Both the position numbers and the translations under genes were made by a program. Below, piece by piece: positions 7,191 through 16,911 of a stretch of DNA of 64,000 nucleotides; within the stretch, counting starts at the first letter, position 1; every line of letters begins with the position of its first letter. This stretch comes from Marinomonas sp. MED121. GTDB lineage: Bacteria > Pseudomonadota > Gammaproteobacteria > Pseudomonadales > Marinomonadaceae. The DNA lies in NCBI RefSeq assembly GCF_000153025.1, contig NZ_CH672429.1, positions 482,544 through 546,543 on the forward strand, in the 5' to 3' direction. Below the pieces are notes generated by a model. That model searched no databases. It was not told the origin of the DNA and worked only from the letters and a program-made list of their open reading frames with translations.

Positions 7191-10010
7191 ATGTACCAAA
7201 CTGGACAAAGATGGAGTAGCCGTAACGAACCTGATTTAGGTGTCGGCATGATAGTAGAATTAGAAGCTAAGTCTTTCACTGTGCATTTTGCAGAATCAGA
7301 AATGGACCGCCATTACTCCGTATCACAAACCAGCTTAGTAAGACGCACTCTGACAGAAGGTGACGAACTTTACTTTCAAGATCAGGCCTTCGTTATCGAA
7401 GAAGTACGTGAAATTGACGGCTTAGTTGAATATTTTATTGGTGATGATTGGATTGAAGAATCCATCATTCAATTTCCTCGTAACGATAAAAATGAAATTG
7501 ATGCACTTTTATCTTTGTCGCCTGCAAAACGTATGTGGTTTGATTTGCGCCATCAGACACTTAACCACCAATCTAAATTAGCCACCTCTGATGTGAGAGG
7601 TTTAATGGGCTTAAAGGCAGAGCTCCTGCCACACCAAATTTATCTTGCCCATGATATTGCTAACCGCCCTAAAGCTCGCGCACTTTTATGTGATGAAGTG
7701 GGTATGGGTAAAACATTAGAAGCGGGACTAATTCTTCACCACAGAATGCTAAATGGTTTATGTAAGCGCGCTCTTATTCTGACGCCAACTAATTTACAGC
7801 ACCAATGGCTAGTGGAAATGCTACGCCGTTTTCATCAGCATTTTTCATTAATTAATGAAGCGGCTTATGAAGAGAATTGGGATGAAGAGGCTAACCTCTT
7901 TGAAGAACAACCGCTTGTCATTGCACCAATTGACTGGGTTGCAGGTAACTCAAAAGCCGCTCAACAAATGCTTAGTGCAGAATGGGATATGGTGATCATA
8001 GATGAAGCTCACCACCTAAGCTGGAGCCCTGAAGCACCAAGCAATGGCTATCAAATTGCCGCCGCATTAGCGGCTAAATCAGAATCACTACTTTTATTGA
8101 GTGCAACACCTGAACAGACGGGGGAAATGGAGCATTTCTCTCGTTTACAACTCATAGATCCAGACAGTTACCACAGCTTTGATCAATACCAAGAGCAACA
8201 ATCTGACTTTAAACAAGCAGCATTATTAGCAGAACAACTACTGCCATTAAGCCAAGGTAAAGCGCCTGAAACTGCCCCAGATTGGGAAAAGTGGTTCGCA
8301 CCTTATTTAAGCGAAGTGAGTTCAAAAGAATGGTATCAGGTATTAACTCAGCAAGCAGGCGACGCTTTTGCTATGGCAATACAAGATGCCATAAGCTGGC
8401 TTATTGATAGGCATGGTACGGGGCGCGAAGTTTTCCGTAATACCCGTGCTGCGATTGGTGGTTTTCCAACACGTATCTTGACCAGCTATCCTCTTGAATC
8501 TCACCCTAATCATACGTTTAGCAAAGACTCTGTCTTCCCTCAAAACAGTTTAGAGCAAGCTAAATGGGGCGAAGATCCGCGCTGGGAATGGTTAAAAGAA
8601 TTCTTAGAATGCCAAGCAGATAAAGTTCTTATAATTTGTCATAACTCAGATATGGCTCAATGGTTGAGTGAGCAGCTTACCTTTGCTGGCTTTCAAAGCG
8701 CTGATTTTCATGAACAAATGTCTCTTATCCATAGGGACAGAGCAGCAGCGTATTTTGCTGACCCTGAAGGGGCACAAATTTTAGTATGCTCAGAAATCGG
8801 CAGTGAAGGCAGAAACTTTCAGTTTAGCCACAACCTAGTCATGTATGATTTACCCGAACACCCTGACTTACTGGAACAGCGTATTGGCCGTCTAGACCGT
8901 TTAGGTCAAACCCAAGATGTAAAAATCCACGTTCCTTTCATTGAAGGCACGGTACAGGCAAGGCTATTCCAATGGTATCACCAAGCACTTAACGCGTTTT
9001 GCCATACCACACCTTGTGGCGACAAGGTAAATAATACCTTTAAAGAGAGTCTAAACAGCTTCTTACAGGGCAATGATGACGACATTACTTTAATTGAGGA
9101 AGCAAAAGCCTATCACAAAGCGCTTTTAATACAGCTTGAGCAAGGCCGTAATCGCCTTTTAGAAATGACCTCTTGTCGTCCAGAAAAAGCAAAAGCTTTA
9201 ATTGAAGAGATTGAAGAAAATGCATCAGCTGGGCTAAACGAATATATCGAAAAAGTCACCCATGCTTTTAACATTCATACTGATCGCATTGAAAAAGAAG
9301 GCGACGACAGTGAATGGTTTATTCGACCTTCCACCGACATGATGTTAGAAGCATTGCCAGGAATTGAAGAAGAAGGTAAGACCCTAGTGCTTAACCGTCG
9401 CAAAGCAAGCCAACGTGAAGATGTTGCTTTTGCTACTTGGGAGCACCCTTTAATCTCCATGTTAATGGATGAAGTTCAAACCTTTGATTCAAGCCGTTTA
9501 ACTGCCTCTACTATGCCAATTGCAGCACTTCCTGAAGGCACGGTATTGGTAGAAAGTCTGTTTGTTATTGAAGCCAGTGCTCATCCAAGGCTTAAATTAA
9601 GCCAGTCATTACCTATGACACCTATTTGGCAATTATCTGATGCTAACGGTAAGTTTCTGCATAGTCAGTTCACCCCTGAAAAGTGGGCAGATCGCTTAGA
9701 AAGTGTCCCTAACCGTGTTGCTGAGCAATGGGTGGCTGCCCTTAGAAAAGACCTGATTGAGTTATTACAAAACCACCAGTTAAATGCCTACGAACAAGCC
9801 CGTCCTATTATTGCCCAAGCTAAACAGCAATATCAGAGAAAGTGGCAAGGTGAAATAGACAGACTTATTGAGCTTCAAAAGCAAAACAGGCTAATAAAGA
9901 ATGAAGATGTTGAACAACTAGAAAACAACTTACAAGATGGCATTTCTCGAATTGATGATTGCCAGATTAGGTTAGACGCTATTCGTATCATCTTGACCAC
10001 CAAACCTTAA
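7191..10010 (+). CDS. rapA: RNA polymerase-associated ATPase RapA (HepA)
   Basis: A 939-residue SWI2/SNF2 ATPase that binds RNA polymerase and helps recycle it after transcription. Two N-terminal Tudor/SH3-like repeats ('GQRWSSRNEPDLGVGMIVELE') come first. The helicase core has Walker A 'DEVGMGKTLEAG' at 168-179, DEAH at 271-274, and motif VI 'EQRIGRLDRLGQ' near 563-574. The C-terminal half ('VLVESLFVIEASAHPRLKLSQ') is RapA-specific. E. coli RapA is 968 residues. The stop lies 3 nt before rluA, an arrangement also found in enterobacteria. Confidence 0.96.
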   Translation: MYQTGQRWSSRNEPDLGVGMIVELEAKSFTVHFAESEMDRHYSVSQTSLVRRTLTEGDELYFQDQAFVIEEVREIDGLVEYFIGDDWIEESIIQFPRNDKNEIDALLSLSPAKRMWFDLRHQTLNHQSKLATSDVRGLMGLKAELLPHQIYLAHDIANRPKARALLCDEVGMGKTLEAGLILHHRMLNGLCKRALILTPTNLQHQWLVEMLRRFHQHFSLINEAAYEENWDEEANLFEEQPLVIAPIDWVAGNSKAAQQMLSAEWDMVIIDEAHHLSWSPEAPSNGYQIAAALAAKSESLLLLSATPEQTGEMEHFSRLQLIDPDSYHSFDQYQEQQSDFKQAALLAEQLLPLSQGKAPETAPDWEKWFAPYLSEVSSKEWYQVLTQQAGDAFAMAIQDAISWLIDRHGTGREVFRNTRAAIGGFPTRILTSYPLESHPNHTFSKDSVFPQNSLEQAKWGEDPRWEWLKEFLECQADKVLIICHNSDMAQWLSEQLTFAGFQSADFHEQMSLIHRDRAAAYFADPEGAQILVCSEIGSEGRNFQFSHNLVMYDLPEHPDLLEQRIGRLDRLGQTQDVKIHVPFIEGTVQARLFQWYHQALNAFCHTTPCGDKVNNTFKESLNSFLQGNDDDITLIEEAKAYHKALLIQLEQGRNRLLEMTSCRPEKAKALIEEIEENASAGLNEYIEKVTHAFNIHTDRIEKEGDDSEWFIRPSTDMMLEALPGIEEEGKTLVLNRRKASQREDVAFATWEHPLISMLMDEVQTFDSSRLTASTMPIAALPEGTVLVESLFVIEASAHPRLKLSQSLPMTPIWQLSDANGKFLHSQFTPEKWADRLESVPNRVAEQWVAALRKDLIELLQNHQLNAYEQARPIIAQAKQQYQRKWQGEIDRLIELQKQNRLIKNEDVEQLENNLQDGISRIDDCQIRLDAIRIILTTKP

Positions 10011-10013
10011 TTT

Positions 10014-10652
10014 ATGCCAACCCCTTTGTCGCTAGAGATCTTGTATGAAGATGAATGGTTCGCGGTTATTAATAAACCCGCGAACTTTTTATCCGTGCCA
10101 GGTCGTGGCCCCGAAAAACAAGACAGTGTTACCCATAGAGCTCAATGCTTATTTGGTGAAGCCCATGCGGTGCATCGTCTTGATTTCGCCACCTCTGGTT
10201 TGATATTAGTCGCTAAAACCCTTGAAAGTCATAAGCGTTTATCTGAACATTTTCGTGAAAGACGAGTGCAGAAAGAGTATCGCGCTATTTTAAGAGGCAA
10301 GGTGCTTGCTCAAGAAGGCGTGGTTAATAAGCCTTTAATTTGTGACTGGCCTAATCGTCCTAGACAAATCGTCCACAGAGAGTGGGGAAAAGCGGCAACC
10401 ACCCATTGGAAAAAATTAAAAACACCACCTGGCAGCATTCATAGCCATGTGGCACTTTTTCCTATTACTGGCCGCTCTCACCAATTAAGAGTCCATATGC
10501 AAAGTATGTCTCACCCCATTTTAGGTGATGAGTTTTATGATGCTTTATCTAGTCCCGCGGATGAGCGCCTGCATTTACATGCCTATCGGCTTGAGTTCAA
10601 TCATCCATTTACAACAGCTTGGCTAAAATTTATTGCTGTTTGCCCCTTTTAA
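10014..10652 (+). CDS. rluA: 23S rRNA / tRNA pseudouridine synthase RluA
   Basis: A 212-residue enzyme that isomerises uridine to pseudouridine in 23S rRNA (position 746) and at tRNA position 32 in the E. coli relative. The catalytic motif 'HRLDFATSGLILVAKT' supplies the Asp nucleophile. 'LICDWPNRPRQ' and 'PITGRSHQLRVHM' are close to E. coli RluA, which has the same length and lacks an S4 domain. It is the last gene of the yigZ-rapA-rluA run. Confidence 0.93.
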   Translation: MPTPLSLEILYEDEWFAVINKPANFLSVPGRGPEKQDSVTHRAQCLFGEAHAVHRLDFATSGLILVAKTLESHKRLSEHFRERRVQKEYRAILRGKVLAQEGVVNKPLICDWPNRPRQIVHREWGKAATTHWKKLKTPPGSIHSHVALFPITGRSHQLRVHMQSMSHPILGDEFYDALSSPADERLHLHAYRLEFNHPFTTAWLKFIAVCPF

Positions 10653-10774
10653 GCAAGAACAAAGCTTATTCTGCTGTTTAGCTTCCTTAAATACACCTAG
10701 CAACTTTTCCTTGAACTTTTAACATGTCGTCACAAATTCAAGTGACCCCCATATCAATGAAGCAAACTAATCAC

Positions 10775-11043
10775 TAGGGAAACTGCGATTAAGTCACCTC
10801 TTCTCAGTCTTATCAGAAAAAGAGTCAAACAAGGCGTCACTTTGAAGTAATGTAGGTACCTTTCAAGAAGGGACAACGAAGAGTGACATTTTTTCTGAAA
10901 GACCCGAAGGGCGTGGTCTAATAGCCCTATCTTTAGGTTGAGGACCTTATCAATAGAATAACTATTAAGTTGCGCCCCTCGCCATAAATCTAGAGGCTTT
11001 TATCCACACGCTGAGGCGGGAGGACTTATTCTCAGCTTCCCTA
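10775..11043 (+). mobile_element. Miniature inverted-repeat element, copy A
   Basis: A 269-bp non-coding unit bounded by imperfect inverted ends. The left end is TAGGGAAACTGCGATTAAG, and the right end read inwards is TAGGGAAGCTGAGAATAAG. The two match at about 18 of 21 positions. A TA dinucleotide sits at each outer edge, as expected if TA is the duplicated target. The body matches the reverse complement of 48459-48779 along its length (shared blocks include GTCAAACAAGGCG, ATTAAGTTGCG, CATAAATCT and GGGAGGACTT). It contains no transposase, so movement would need a helper in trans. Boundaries are by eye. Confidence 0.75.
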
Positions 11044-11153
11044 GCTAATGTAACGAATTGAAAACACATCGAAATAGCCTTAACAGGCCCCTTCACCTTC
11101 TGCATAAAAGCTTATACCTTTAAAGTAAGGATAAAAAATGAGTCCACTATTTT

Positions 11154-11181
11154 TTGACATACCCATCACAATCAATAAAAA
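11154..11181 (+). promoter_or_regulatory. Candidate sigma-70 promoter of the lipoprotein gene
   Basis: TTGACA (11154-11159), a 16-bp spacer, then TAAAAA as a weak -10. The start codon is about 85 bp downstream. Confidence 0.35.
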
Positions 11182-11265
11182 CGACGTTAGCATTTTTAAT
11201 CTTGTAAGTAGAATGATAACGTTAGCTTAATCAACCAAATAATTTGTCTTTATTAGGGATATAAC

Positions 11266-12498
11266 ATGAACAGAATTCAAAAATGTGCCTTGGTTCTTAT
11301 CACAGGCACCACCCTTGTTGCTTGCGGTAGTTCAAGTACAAAGCCAGCCGAAGTTGCTGGCAGCATCTCTCCTGTCGATGAGAGTGTTCAAGCTGAAACA
11401 GTCTATCAGGCAGCAAAAAGTGATTATGAATTGTGGCTTAAAAACCTAAAAGATGTAGAACCTCTGGCCCTCTATTCCAAAAGTATTTACAAGGATACTT
11501 TGAGCGCTTGGGAAGATGCGGTTGATGTTTATGGGGATTTTTCAGAAGACCCTGCAAAAGCAATTAAAGATTTTTCAATTTTCTCATCAGGCACCTATGC
11601 TGATGAGTTTAATGAAAAGCTGGCTATTGTAAAAACTAAGTATGCCAAGTTATTAGAATTAAAAGAAAAAGCAGATACGGTTTTAGCTGACGCCATTGAT
11701 CAAATGGCCTATCTAGAGAGCATAGAGGCGGATAAGTATTTCAAGCAAAACTACACAAGCGTGAAATCTGACTATGAAGATTTATTTGAGTATGTCGCGG
11801 ACAATGACATAGGTGATGCTCAAAACAAGCAGGTAGAATTTTTAAATGATGCAAAAGCCCTAGAAGTTAAAGTCATACTCAAAGTCAATATTGAACCCCT
11901 TGAGCTTGAAATCGCACAACTTAAAAAAGGCGGCATTGCCACCTTAGCCCCCATTAGTTACAACAAAGCAAAAGCTGAATTAGTACTGGCTACCAGTGAA
12001 GTAGAAAATAACGCAAGAAACCAAGCCCTGATCAAAACAATGACTGAAAAGGTGAAATTTGAGATAAACCACACCACTCAAGTCGCCAGTGAAGTGAAGC
12101 AACTAAGAGCGACATCTAATCTTAAATTTGAAGCGGTTGCATTAGAAATTGAAAACCGTTTACTCAGTATTTCTAAGGCGATTAATGATTCAGACTTTAG
12201 AGATAAGCCACCTCGTGTTCAAACCGAAATGATTGTTGAATTAATTGAGGCACTAAATAACGCAGACACTGAGTCTCAATTGAAAAATGAAATCGCAAAA
12301 CTTTCAGCCCAGCTTGAAGCCAACAAAACTAAGCTCACTCAAGAGCAATCAGCTTTGGCAGAATCAAATAAACAACAGACTGTACTAAGGGAAAGAATTG
12401 AATCACTACAACAACAATTGACGTTAAAACAGTCTTTGGTAGATAAATTAACAAAAGATCTCGTCGAGCAAGAAGCGGAGCCGAATGAGTCTCTTTAA
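11266..12498 (+). CDS. Coiled-coil lipoprotein of unknown function
   Basis: A 410-residue exported lipoprotein. The N-terminus 'MNRIQKCALVLITGTTLVACGSSS' has a lipobox LVAC with the acylated Cys at residue 20. Gly-Ser-Ser at +2 to +4 (no Asp at +2) predicts transport to the outer membrane. The mature part is almost wholly helical and charged. An N-terminal region contains several aromatic-rich helices (about 40-180), and a long coiled coil near the C-terminus (about 335-400) is rich in Gln, Glu and Lys. I recognise no domain. Some OmpA-type lipoproteins have a similar coiled-coil N-terminal half, but no OmpA domain follows here. It stands alone with its own promoter and terminator. Confidence 0.75.
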   Translation: MNRIQKCALVLITGTTLVACGSSSTKPAEVAGSISPVDESVQAETVYQAAKSDYELWLKNLKDVEPLALYSKSIYKDTLSAWEDAVDVYGDFSEDPAKAIKDFSIFSSGTYADEFNEKLAIVKTKYAKLLELKEKADTVLADAIDQMAYLESIEADKYFKQNYTSVKSDYEDLFEYVADNDIGDAQNKQVEFLNDAKALEVKVILKVNIEPLELEIAQLKKGGIATLAPISYNKAKAELVLATSEVENNARNQALIKTMTEKVKFEINHTTQVASEVKQLRATSNLKFEAVALEIENRLLSISKAINDSDFRDKPPRVQTEMIVELIEALNNADTESQLKNEIAKLSAQLEANKTKLTQEQSALAESNKQQTVLRERIESLQQQLTLKQSLVDKLTKDLVEQEAEPNESL

Positions 12499-12528
12499 TT
12501 AATAACCTATTTAGGTAAATGACAACTT

Positions 12529-12568
12529 AAGCTCAGCTTTTGGTCATACATTAGCTGAGCTTTTTATT
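12529..12568 (+). terminator. Lipoprotein gene terminator
   Basis: AAGCTCAGCT pairs with AGCTGAGCTT, followed by TTTTATTTG. The T-run overlaps the stop codon of the convergent gene ending at 12564. Confidence 0.75.
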
Positions 12569-13667
12569 TGTTTTTAGCCACTAAGACTTTTCGAATAGCT
12601 TGATTAAATGCATCAATCAGGTGAGGAGGGAACTGTTTACCACTTTCAAAGTTAACCGTTTGCACTGCCTTCATTGCACTACGTTTATAATCCCCTGCGG
12701 ATGCCCCCCAAACGGTATCAATAAACTTGACCGCCATTGACAGTACGAAGGCCCCAGCGGGAATGAGAGATCCAACTAATTCTTCAGGAAAACCTGTCCC
12801 GTCAAAACGCTCTTCATGGGCTTTAACCATTTCAACGGCCTCCTCCCAGCCAGGATGTTTACTCAATAATTTAGCCCCGACGATAGGATGATTTCTTTCT
12901 GCAATTAGCCTTGCCTCTTCATCATCTTGCGCTTTTAAAACGAGCGCCCTTCCCATTCCATGCATATAGGCGGCAGCGCTGAGTTGCGCTTTATCGACAG
13001 GCTTATGTAATCCATGATTAATCAGTAAACATAACTTTAAAATACGTTCCCCCCGTTCAGGAGAATAGCCTAGTAAACGATTGAGCTTGGCAGAAAGCGC
13101 TCTAAATTGTTCAATATCTTGACTTTGCGCTTCAGAAAATTCAGCCTTAATTAACAGGTCGTCGCTTTCACTTTCCGTTTCTATTTCATCTGTTTTTGAA
13201 TGTTCGACAAGGGAAAGGATATCTTCTGCTTTATCGCCCCTTAAGGCATCATCTTCTAACGCATAAAGATCAGTTAAGTTAACTCTTAACATCTCTAACA
13301 TTTCATCTTCAGCAATATGTGATGTGAATAATTGCTTTAAAATCTCACCCACTTCTTCCAACACGACATTAGTTAACTCGCCTAATGATGTCCGATATTC
13401 AATATAGCGACCACGCATACCATCAACAATTTCTTCGAGTTTATGTAAAACATCCACCAAGGGATCTAAAAAACAAACAGAGCAATTTCCTTTCATACTA
13501 TGTAAGGAGCGAAAAAGTGTATCAAGCTTCTCAAATTCAAACCCTTCATCTTCAATGCTATTAATAATCTCTTCGATTTCTAACTGGGCTTCTTGATAAC
13601 ACTCCAAAAGGTCATTTTTAAGCTCTTGCTCTAAAGAGGAGAACTCTTTACAAACAAATTGTCCCAT
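12564..13667 (-). CDS. HPt domain fused to a degenerate HD-GYP-like domain
   Basis: A 367-residue cytoplasmic protein. Residues about 10-110 form a histidine-phosphotransfer domain with the phosphoacceptor motif 'LFRSLHSMKGN' (His56). After a linker, residues about 190-340 resemble the HD-GYP phosphodiesterase fold ('YMHGMGRALV', 'RNHPIVGAKLLSKHP', 'AHEERFDGTGFPEELVG'). The key HD pair is HG and the HHE motif is AHE, so cyclic-di-GMP hydrolysis is unlikely. More likely it is a phosphorelay output or scaffold. No histidine kinase lies next to it, so its partner is elsewhere. Similar two-module proteins exist in marine gammaproteobacteria. Confidence 0.7.
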   Translation of the reverse strand: MGQFVCKEFSSLEQELKNDLLECYQEAQLEIEEIINSIEDEGFEFEKLDTLFRSLHSMKGNCSVCFLDPLVDVLHKLEEIVDGMRGRYIEYRTSLGELTNVVLEEVGEILKQLFTSHIAEDEMLEMLRVNLTDLYALEDDALRGDKAEDILSLVEHSKTDEIETESESDDLLIKAEFSEAQSQDIEQFRALSAKLNRLLGYSPERGERILKLCLLINHGLHKPVDKAQLSAAAYMHGMGRALVLKAQDDEEARLIAERNHPIVGAKLLSKHPGWEEAVEMVKAHEERFDGTGFPEELVGSLIPAGAFVLSMAVKFIDTVWGASAGDYKRSAMKAVQTVNFESGKQFPPHLIDAFNQAIRKVLVAKNK

Positions 13668-13989
13668 ACAAGCTCCCTCATAGAATACAAACCAAGGAGT
13701 TATCTCGCATTACTCCTAATATCTTTAATCAAGATTAGAACTTAACAGCCAGCTTTGCCGCTTTTTCCTACGAACTAAGACATAAACAAACATAAGCTTT
13801 CTAACCGTAATATTTTTTTACTTAGCCTAGGCGAATCTTTCTTTTTAAAGGCTAGAGACAAAGTGCTGACTTAATAAAAATGCACTGATTAGAATTCAAG
13901 TCTAGGTTTCTCATGCAAAGCTCCATATAATGTCGTCCAAGTCTAACTGACACCTTTTTAAGATTAATTGCACGGTTCTTAACAACACA
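13668..13989. other. 322-bp divergent spacer upstream of miaB
   Basis: It carries the miaB promoter region (TATAAT at 13926-13931) and, on the other strand, the leader of the HPt gene. Nothing else is recognisable. Confidence 0.5.
13926..13931 (+). promoter_or_regulatory. Candidate -10 box for the miaB operon
   Basis: A perfect TATAAT lies 58 bp upstream of the miaB ATG. No good -35 is present at 17 bp (TAGGTT), so it is a partial match only. Confidence 0.35.
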
Positions 13990-15345
13990 ATGGCAAAAAA
14001 ACTTTTCATCCAGACCCATGGATGCCAAATGAATGAATATGATTCATCTCGCATGGCTGATTTACTTGGCGATAGTCACGAAATGGAGCTTACCGATAAC
14101 GCGGAAGAAGCAGATGTATTGCTTTTAAATACCTGTTCTATCCGAGAGAAAGCACAAGATAAGGTTTATCACCAATTAGGTCGCTGGAAAAAGCTAAAAG
14201 ATAAGAACCCAGATTTAAAAATTGGTGTGGGTGGCTGTGTTGCCAGCCAAGAAGGTGACTCTATTCGTAAGAGAGCCAAACATGTTGATATGATTTTTGG
14301 CCCTCAAACATTACATAAGCTTCCTGAAATGGTCGATGCTGCTGCCAATTCAATTCCAATCACGGATGTTACCTTCCCTGAGATTGAAAAGTTTGACCAC
14401 TTACCAGCACCGAAAGTAGAAGGCGCAGAAGCGTTCGTCTCTATCATGGAAGGTTGTAGTAAATACTGTACTTTCTGTGTCGTGCCTTATACTCGTGGAG
14501 AAGAAGTCAGCCGACCTTTTACTGATATTCTCGTGGAAGTCATGCAACTTGCAGAACAAGGTGTGCGTGAAATCCATTTATTAGGTCAAAACGTCAACGC
14601 CTATCGAGGCGTTGACAATGAAGGCACAGAATCAGATTTAGCCGATGTGATTAGTGCTATTGCTCAAATTGATGGGGTTGAACGTATCAGATTCACCACC
14701 TCTCATCCGGTTGAGTTCACTGATAGTTTGATTGAAGCCTTCAGAAATATTCCGAAACTGGTTAGCCATCTTCATCTCCCAGTACAAAGTGGCGCGGATA
14801 ATATTCTTAAAGCCATGAAACGTGGCCATGATAGACAATCTTATATTGATAAAATCAACCGTATTAAAGAAGCACGTCCTGGTATTAGCCTTTCTTCAGA
14901 TTTCATTATCGGATTTCCGGGTGAAACTGACCAAGACTTCATGGATACCATGAACTTGATTCAAGAAATTGGTTTCGACCACTCCTTTAGCTTCATTTAT
15001 AGCCAGCGCCCAGGCACACCGGCCTCTGATTTAGAAGATAATATTTCTGAGGACGTTAAAAAGCAGCGTTTAGCTATTTTACAACGTCGCATTAAGCAAC
15101 ATGCTTATGACTATAGCCAGGCAATGATAGGGTCAACACAACGCATATTGGTTAGCGGCTACTCTCCAAGAGACCCAGGTCAAATGCAAGGTAGAACTGA
15201 AAATAATCGTATCGTAAACTTCTCTGCGGTTGAGCCTCAATTAGTGGGTAAGTTTGCAGATGTCATTATCACCAATGCTTATCCAAATTCTTTATTAGGT
15301 GAGATGATCAGCTCTGAACTAGAATTAGAGTTTAAACTTAATTAA
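13990..15345 (+). CDS. miaB: tRNA-2-methylthio-N6-dimethylallyladenosine synthase MiaB
   Basis: A 451-residue radical-SAM methylthiotransferase that adds the 2-methylthio group at A37 of tRNAs reading UNN codons. The N-terminal domain has the three auxiliary-cluster cysteines C12, C49 and C83. The radical-SAM triad C156-x3-C160-x2-C163 ('CSKYCTFC') follows, and a C-terminal TRAM domain covers about 380-445. Length and spacing match E. coli MiaB (C157/C161/C164). It heads the classic miaB-phoH-ybeY-corC-lnt block. Confidence 0.97.
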   Translation: MAKKLFIQTHGCQMNEYDSSRMADLLGDSHEMELTDNAEEADVLLLNTCSIREKAQDKVYHQLGRWKKLKDKNPDLKIGVGGCVASQEGDSIRKRAKHVDMIFGPQTLHKLPEMVDAAANSIPITDVTFPEIEKFDHLPAPKVEGAEAFVSIMEGCSKYCTFCVVPYTRGEEVSRPFTDILVEVMQLAEQGVREIHLLGQNVNAYRGVDNEGTESDLADVISAIAQIDGVERIRFTTSHPVEFTDSLIEAFRNIPKLVSHLHLPVQSGADNILKAMKRGHDRQSYIDKINRIKEARPGISLSSDFIIGFPGETDQDFMDTMNLIQEIGFDHSFSFIYSQRPGTPASDLEDNISEDVKKQRLAILQRRIKQHAYDYSQAMIGSTQRILVSGYSPRDPGQMQGRTENNRIVNFSAVEPQLVGKFADVIITNAYPNSLLGEMISSELELEFKLN

Positions 15346-15378
15346 ATTCTTTCACTCAATTTTGCTTTAAGGTAACCC

Positions 15379-16434
15379 TTGGAAACACTCACAACCTTAC
15401 ATACTAGACTGCAGCCAGCTCAGGCTGCAGCACTTGCCAATTTATGTGGCCAATTAGACAGTAATCTGAAGCTAATTGAAGAGAGACTTGATGTTGAGAT
15501 TCGTTATCGTGGCGAACTTTTCACCATCAGCGGCTCAGATCAAAAAGCCCTATCAAGCTGTAAAACCTTGCTAGAAAACTTGTATCGCGAAGCACTGGTC
15601 GAGGCTGATTTAAGCCCGCAAATGATACATTTATTTTTACAAGAATCAGCCGTTGAGGCCCTGTCTTCAAAAGAATCAACACCTGCCTTTCAAACAATCA
15701 AAACACGAAAGCTTCATGTCAAAGCAAAAGGCCGAAATCAACAAGGGTACGTTAAGCAAATCCGCCAAAATGATATCAACTTTGGTATTGGACCTGCGGG
15801 TACAGGTAAAACCTACCTTGCTGTTGCCTGTGCTGTTGAAGCATTAGAAAGCGATAGAGTTGAGCGCATAATGCTGGTGCGACCGGCAGTTGAAGCCGGC
15901 GAGAAACTCGGTTTCTTGCCAGGTGATCTAACTCAAAAAATAGACCCATATTTACGCCCTCTCTATGACGCCCTATATGAGATGTTAGGTTTTGAACTGG
16001 TTGATAAACTGATCGAAAAAAATGTCATTGAAATTGCCCCTCTTGCCTTCATGCGTGGTCGTACTCTTAATAATGCCTTCATTATTCTGGATGAGTCACA
16101 AAACACAACGCGTGAACAAATGAAGATGTTCTTGACTCGTATTGGATTTGGTTCGACGGCTGTGATTACCGGTGATAGAACCCAAATCGACCTACCAAGA
16201 GGCACCTCCTCTGGCCTTGCCCATGCCATGCATGTACTTGATGGTGTGAAAGGGATTAGCATGACCCAATTTAGTTCTATTGATGTGGTAAGACACCCTC
16301 TAGTTCAGCGTATTGTTGAAGCTTACGATGCTTTTGATGAAGAGCAAGAAATTGAAAAAGCAGAAAAAAAAGCCGCAAACATCAAAGCGCAACAAGAGAA
16401 ATTAGAACAACTTAATGCAGGTGATAATTCATAA
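15379..16434 (+). CDS. ybeZ: PhoH-like ATPase (YbeZ)
   Basis: A 351-residue PhoH-family P-loop ATPase that works with YbeY in rRNA/ribosome maturation. Walker A 'GPAGTGKTYLA' begins at residue 138 and the Walker B-like 'LDESQN' is near 237-242. The N-terminal KH-like part (about 30-90) precedes the ATPase. It starts at TTG 15379, because the family N-terminus fits this codon and AAGG lies 8 nt upstream. The stop abuts ybeY directly. Confidence 0.93.
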   Translation: METLTTLHTRLQPAQAAALANLCGQLDSNLKLIEERLDVEIRYRGELFTISGSDQKALSSCKTLLENLYREALVEADLSPQMIHLFLQESAVEALSSKESTPAFQTIKTRKLHVKAKGRNQQGYVKQIRQNDINFGIGPAGTGKTYLAVACAVEALESDRVERIMLVRPAVEAGEKLGFLPGDLTQKIDPYLRPLYDALYEMLGFELVDKLIEKNVIEIAPLAFMRGRTLNNAFIILDESQNTTREQMKMFLTRIGFGSTAVITGDRTQIDLPRGTSSGLAHAMHVLDGVKGISMTQFSSIDVVRHPLVQRIVEAYDAFDEEQEIEKAEKKAANIKAQQEKLEQLNAGDNS

Positions 16435-16899
16435 ATGGACAATCTAGATCTTGATTTGCAACTCGCTAGCCAGGACACAAAAGGCCTACCGAGTGAAGCA
16501 GATTTTATGCAATGGATTCAACCTGCCCTACCTCAAAATGATACCTGTTTTGAATTAACAGTTCGTATTGTTGACGAAGAAGAAAGCCAAAATTTAAACC
16601 ATCAATACCGAGGCAAGGACAAATCGACCAATGTTCTCTCCTTTCCTTTTGAGGTACCAGATGGCATAGAATTACCTTTATTAGGTGACTTGGTTATTTG
16701 CCGTCAGGTGGTCGAAAAAGAGGCGGTAGAACAAAATAAAAAACTATTTCATCACTGGGCTCATATGGTTATTCATGGGACCTTGCATTTGCGTGGATTT
16801 GACCATATAAAGGAAGATGATGCGCAAGAAATGGAAAGCTTAGAAATAAGCATACTCGGGCAATTGGATATTCCTAACCCCTATCTGATAAATGAGTGA
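16435..16899 (+). CDS. ybeY: rRNA maturation endoribonuclease YbeY
   Basis: A 154-residue metalloprotein needed for 16S rRNA 3'-end maturation and ribosome quality control. The zinc motif '[11 protein letters not shown]' places His at 114, 118 and 124, exactly the E. coli numbering. '[13 protein letters not shown]' is the second family signature. It begins immediately after the phoH-like stop, indicating translational coupling. Confidence 0.96.
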   Translation: MDNLDLDLQLASQDTKGLPSEADFMQWIQPALPQNDTCFELTVRIVDEEESQNLNHQYRGKDKSTNVLSFPFEVPDGIELPLLGDLVICRQVVEKEAVEQNKKLFHHWAHMVIHGTLHLRGFDHIKEDDAQEMESLEISILGQLDIPNPYLINE

Positions 16900-16911
16900 G
16901 ATCAGACTACT

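Larger units (their letters stand above)
10653..11265. other. 613-bp spacer between rluA and the lipoprotein gene
   Basis: It holds copy A of the dispersed element (10775-11043) and, further on, a likely promoter for the lipoprotein. No RNA gene or conserved frame is apparent in the rest. Confidence 0.6.
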
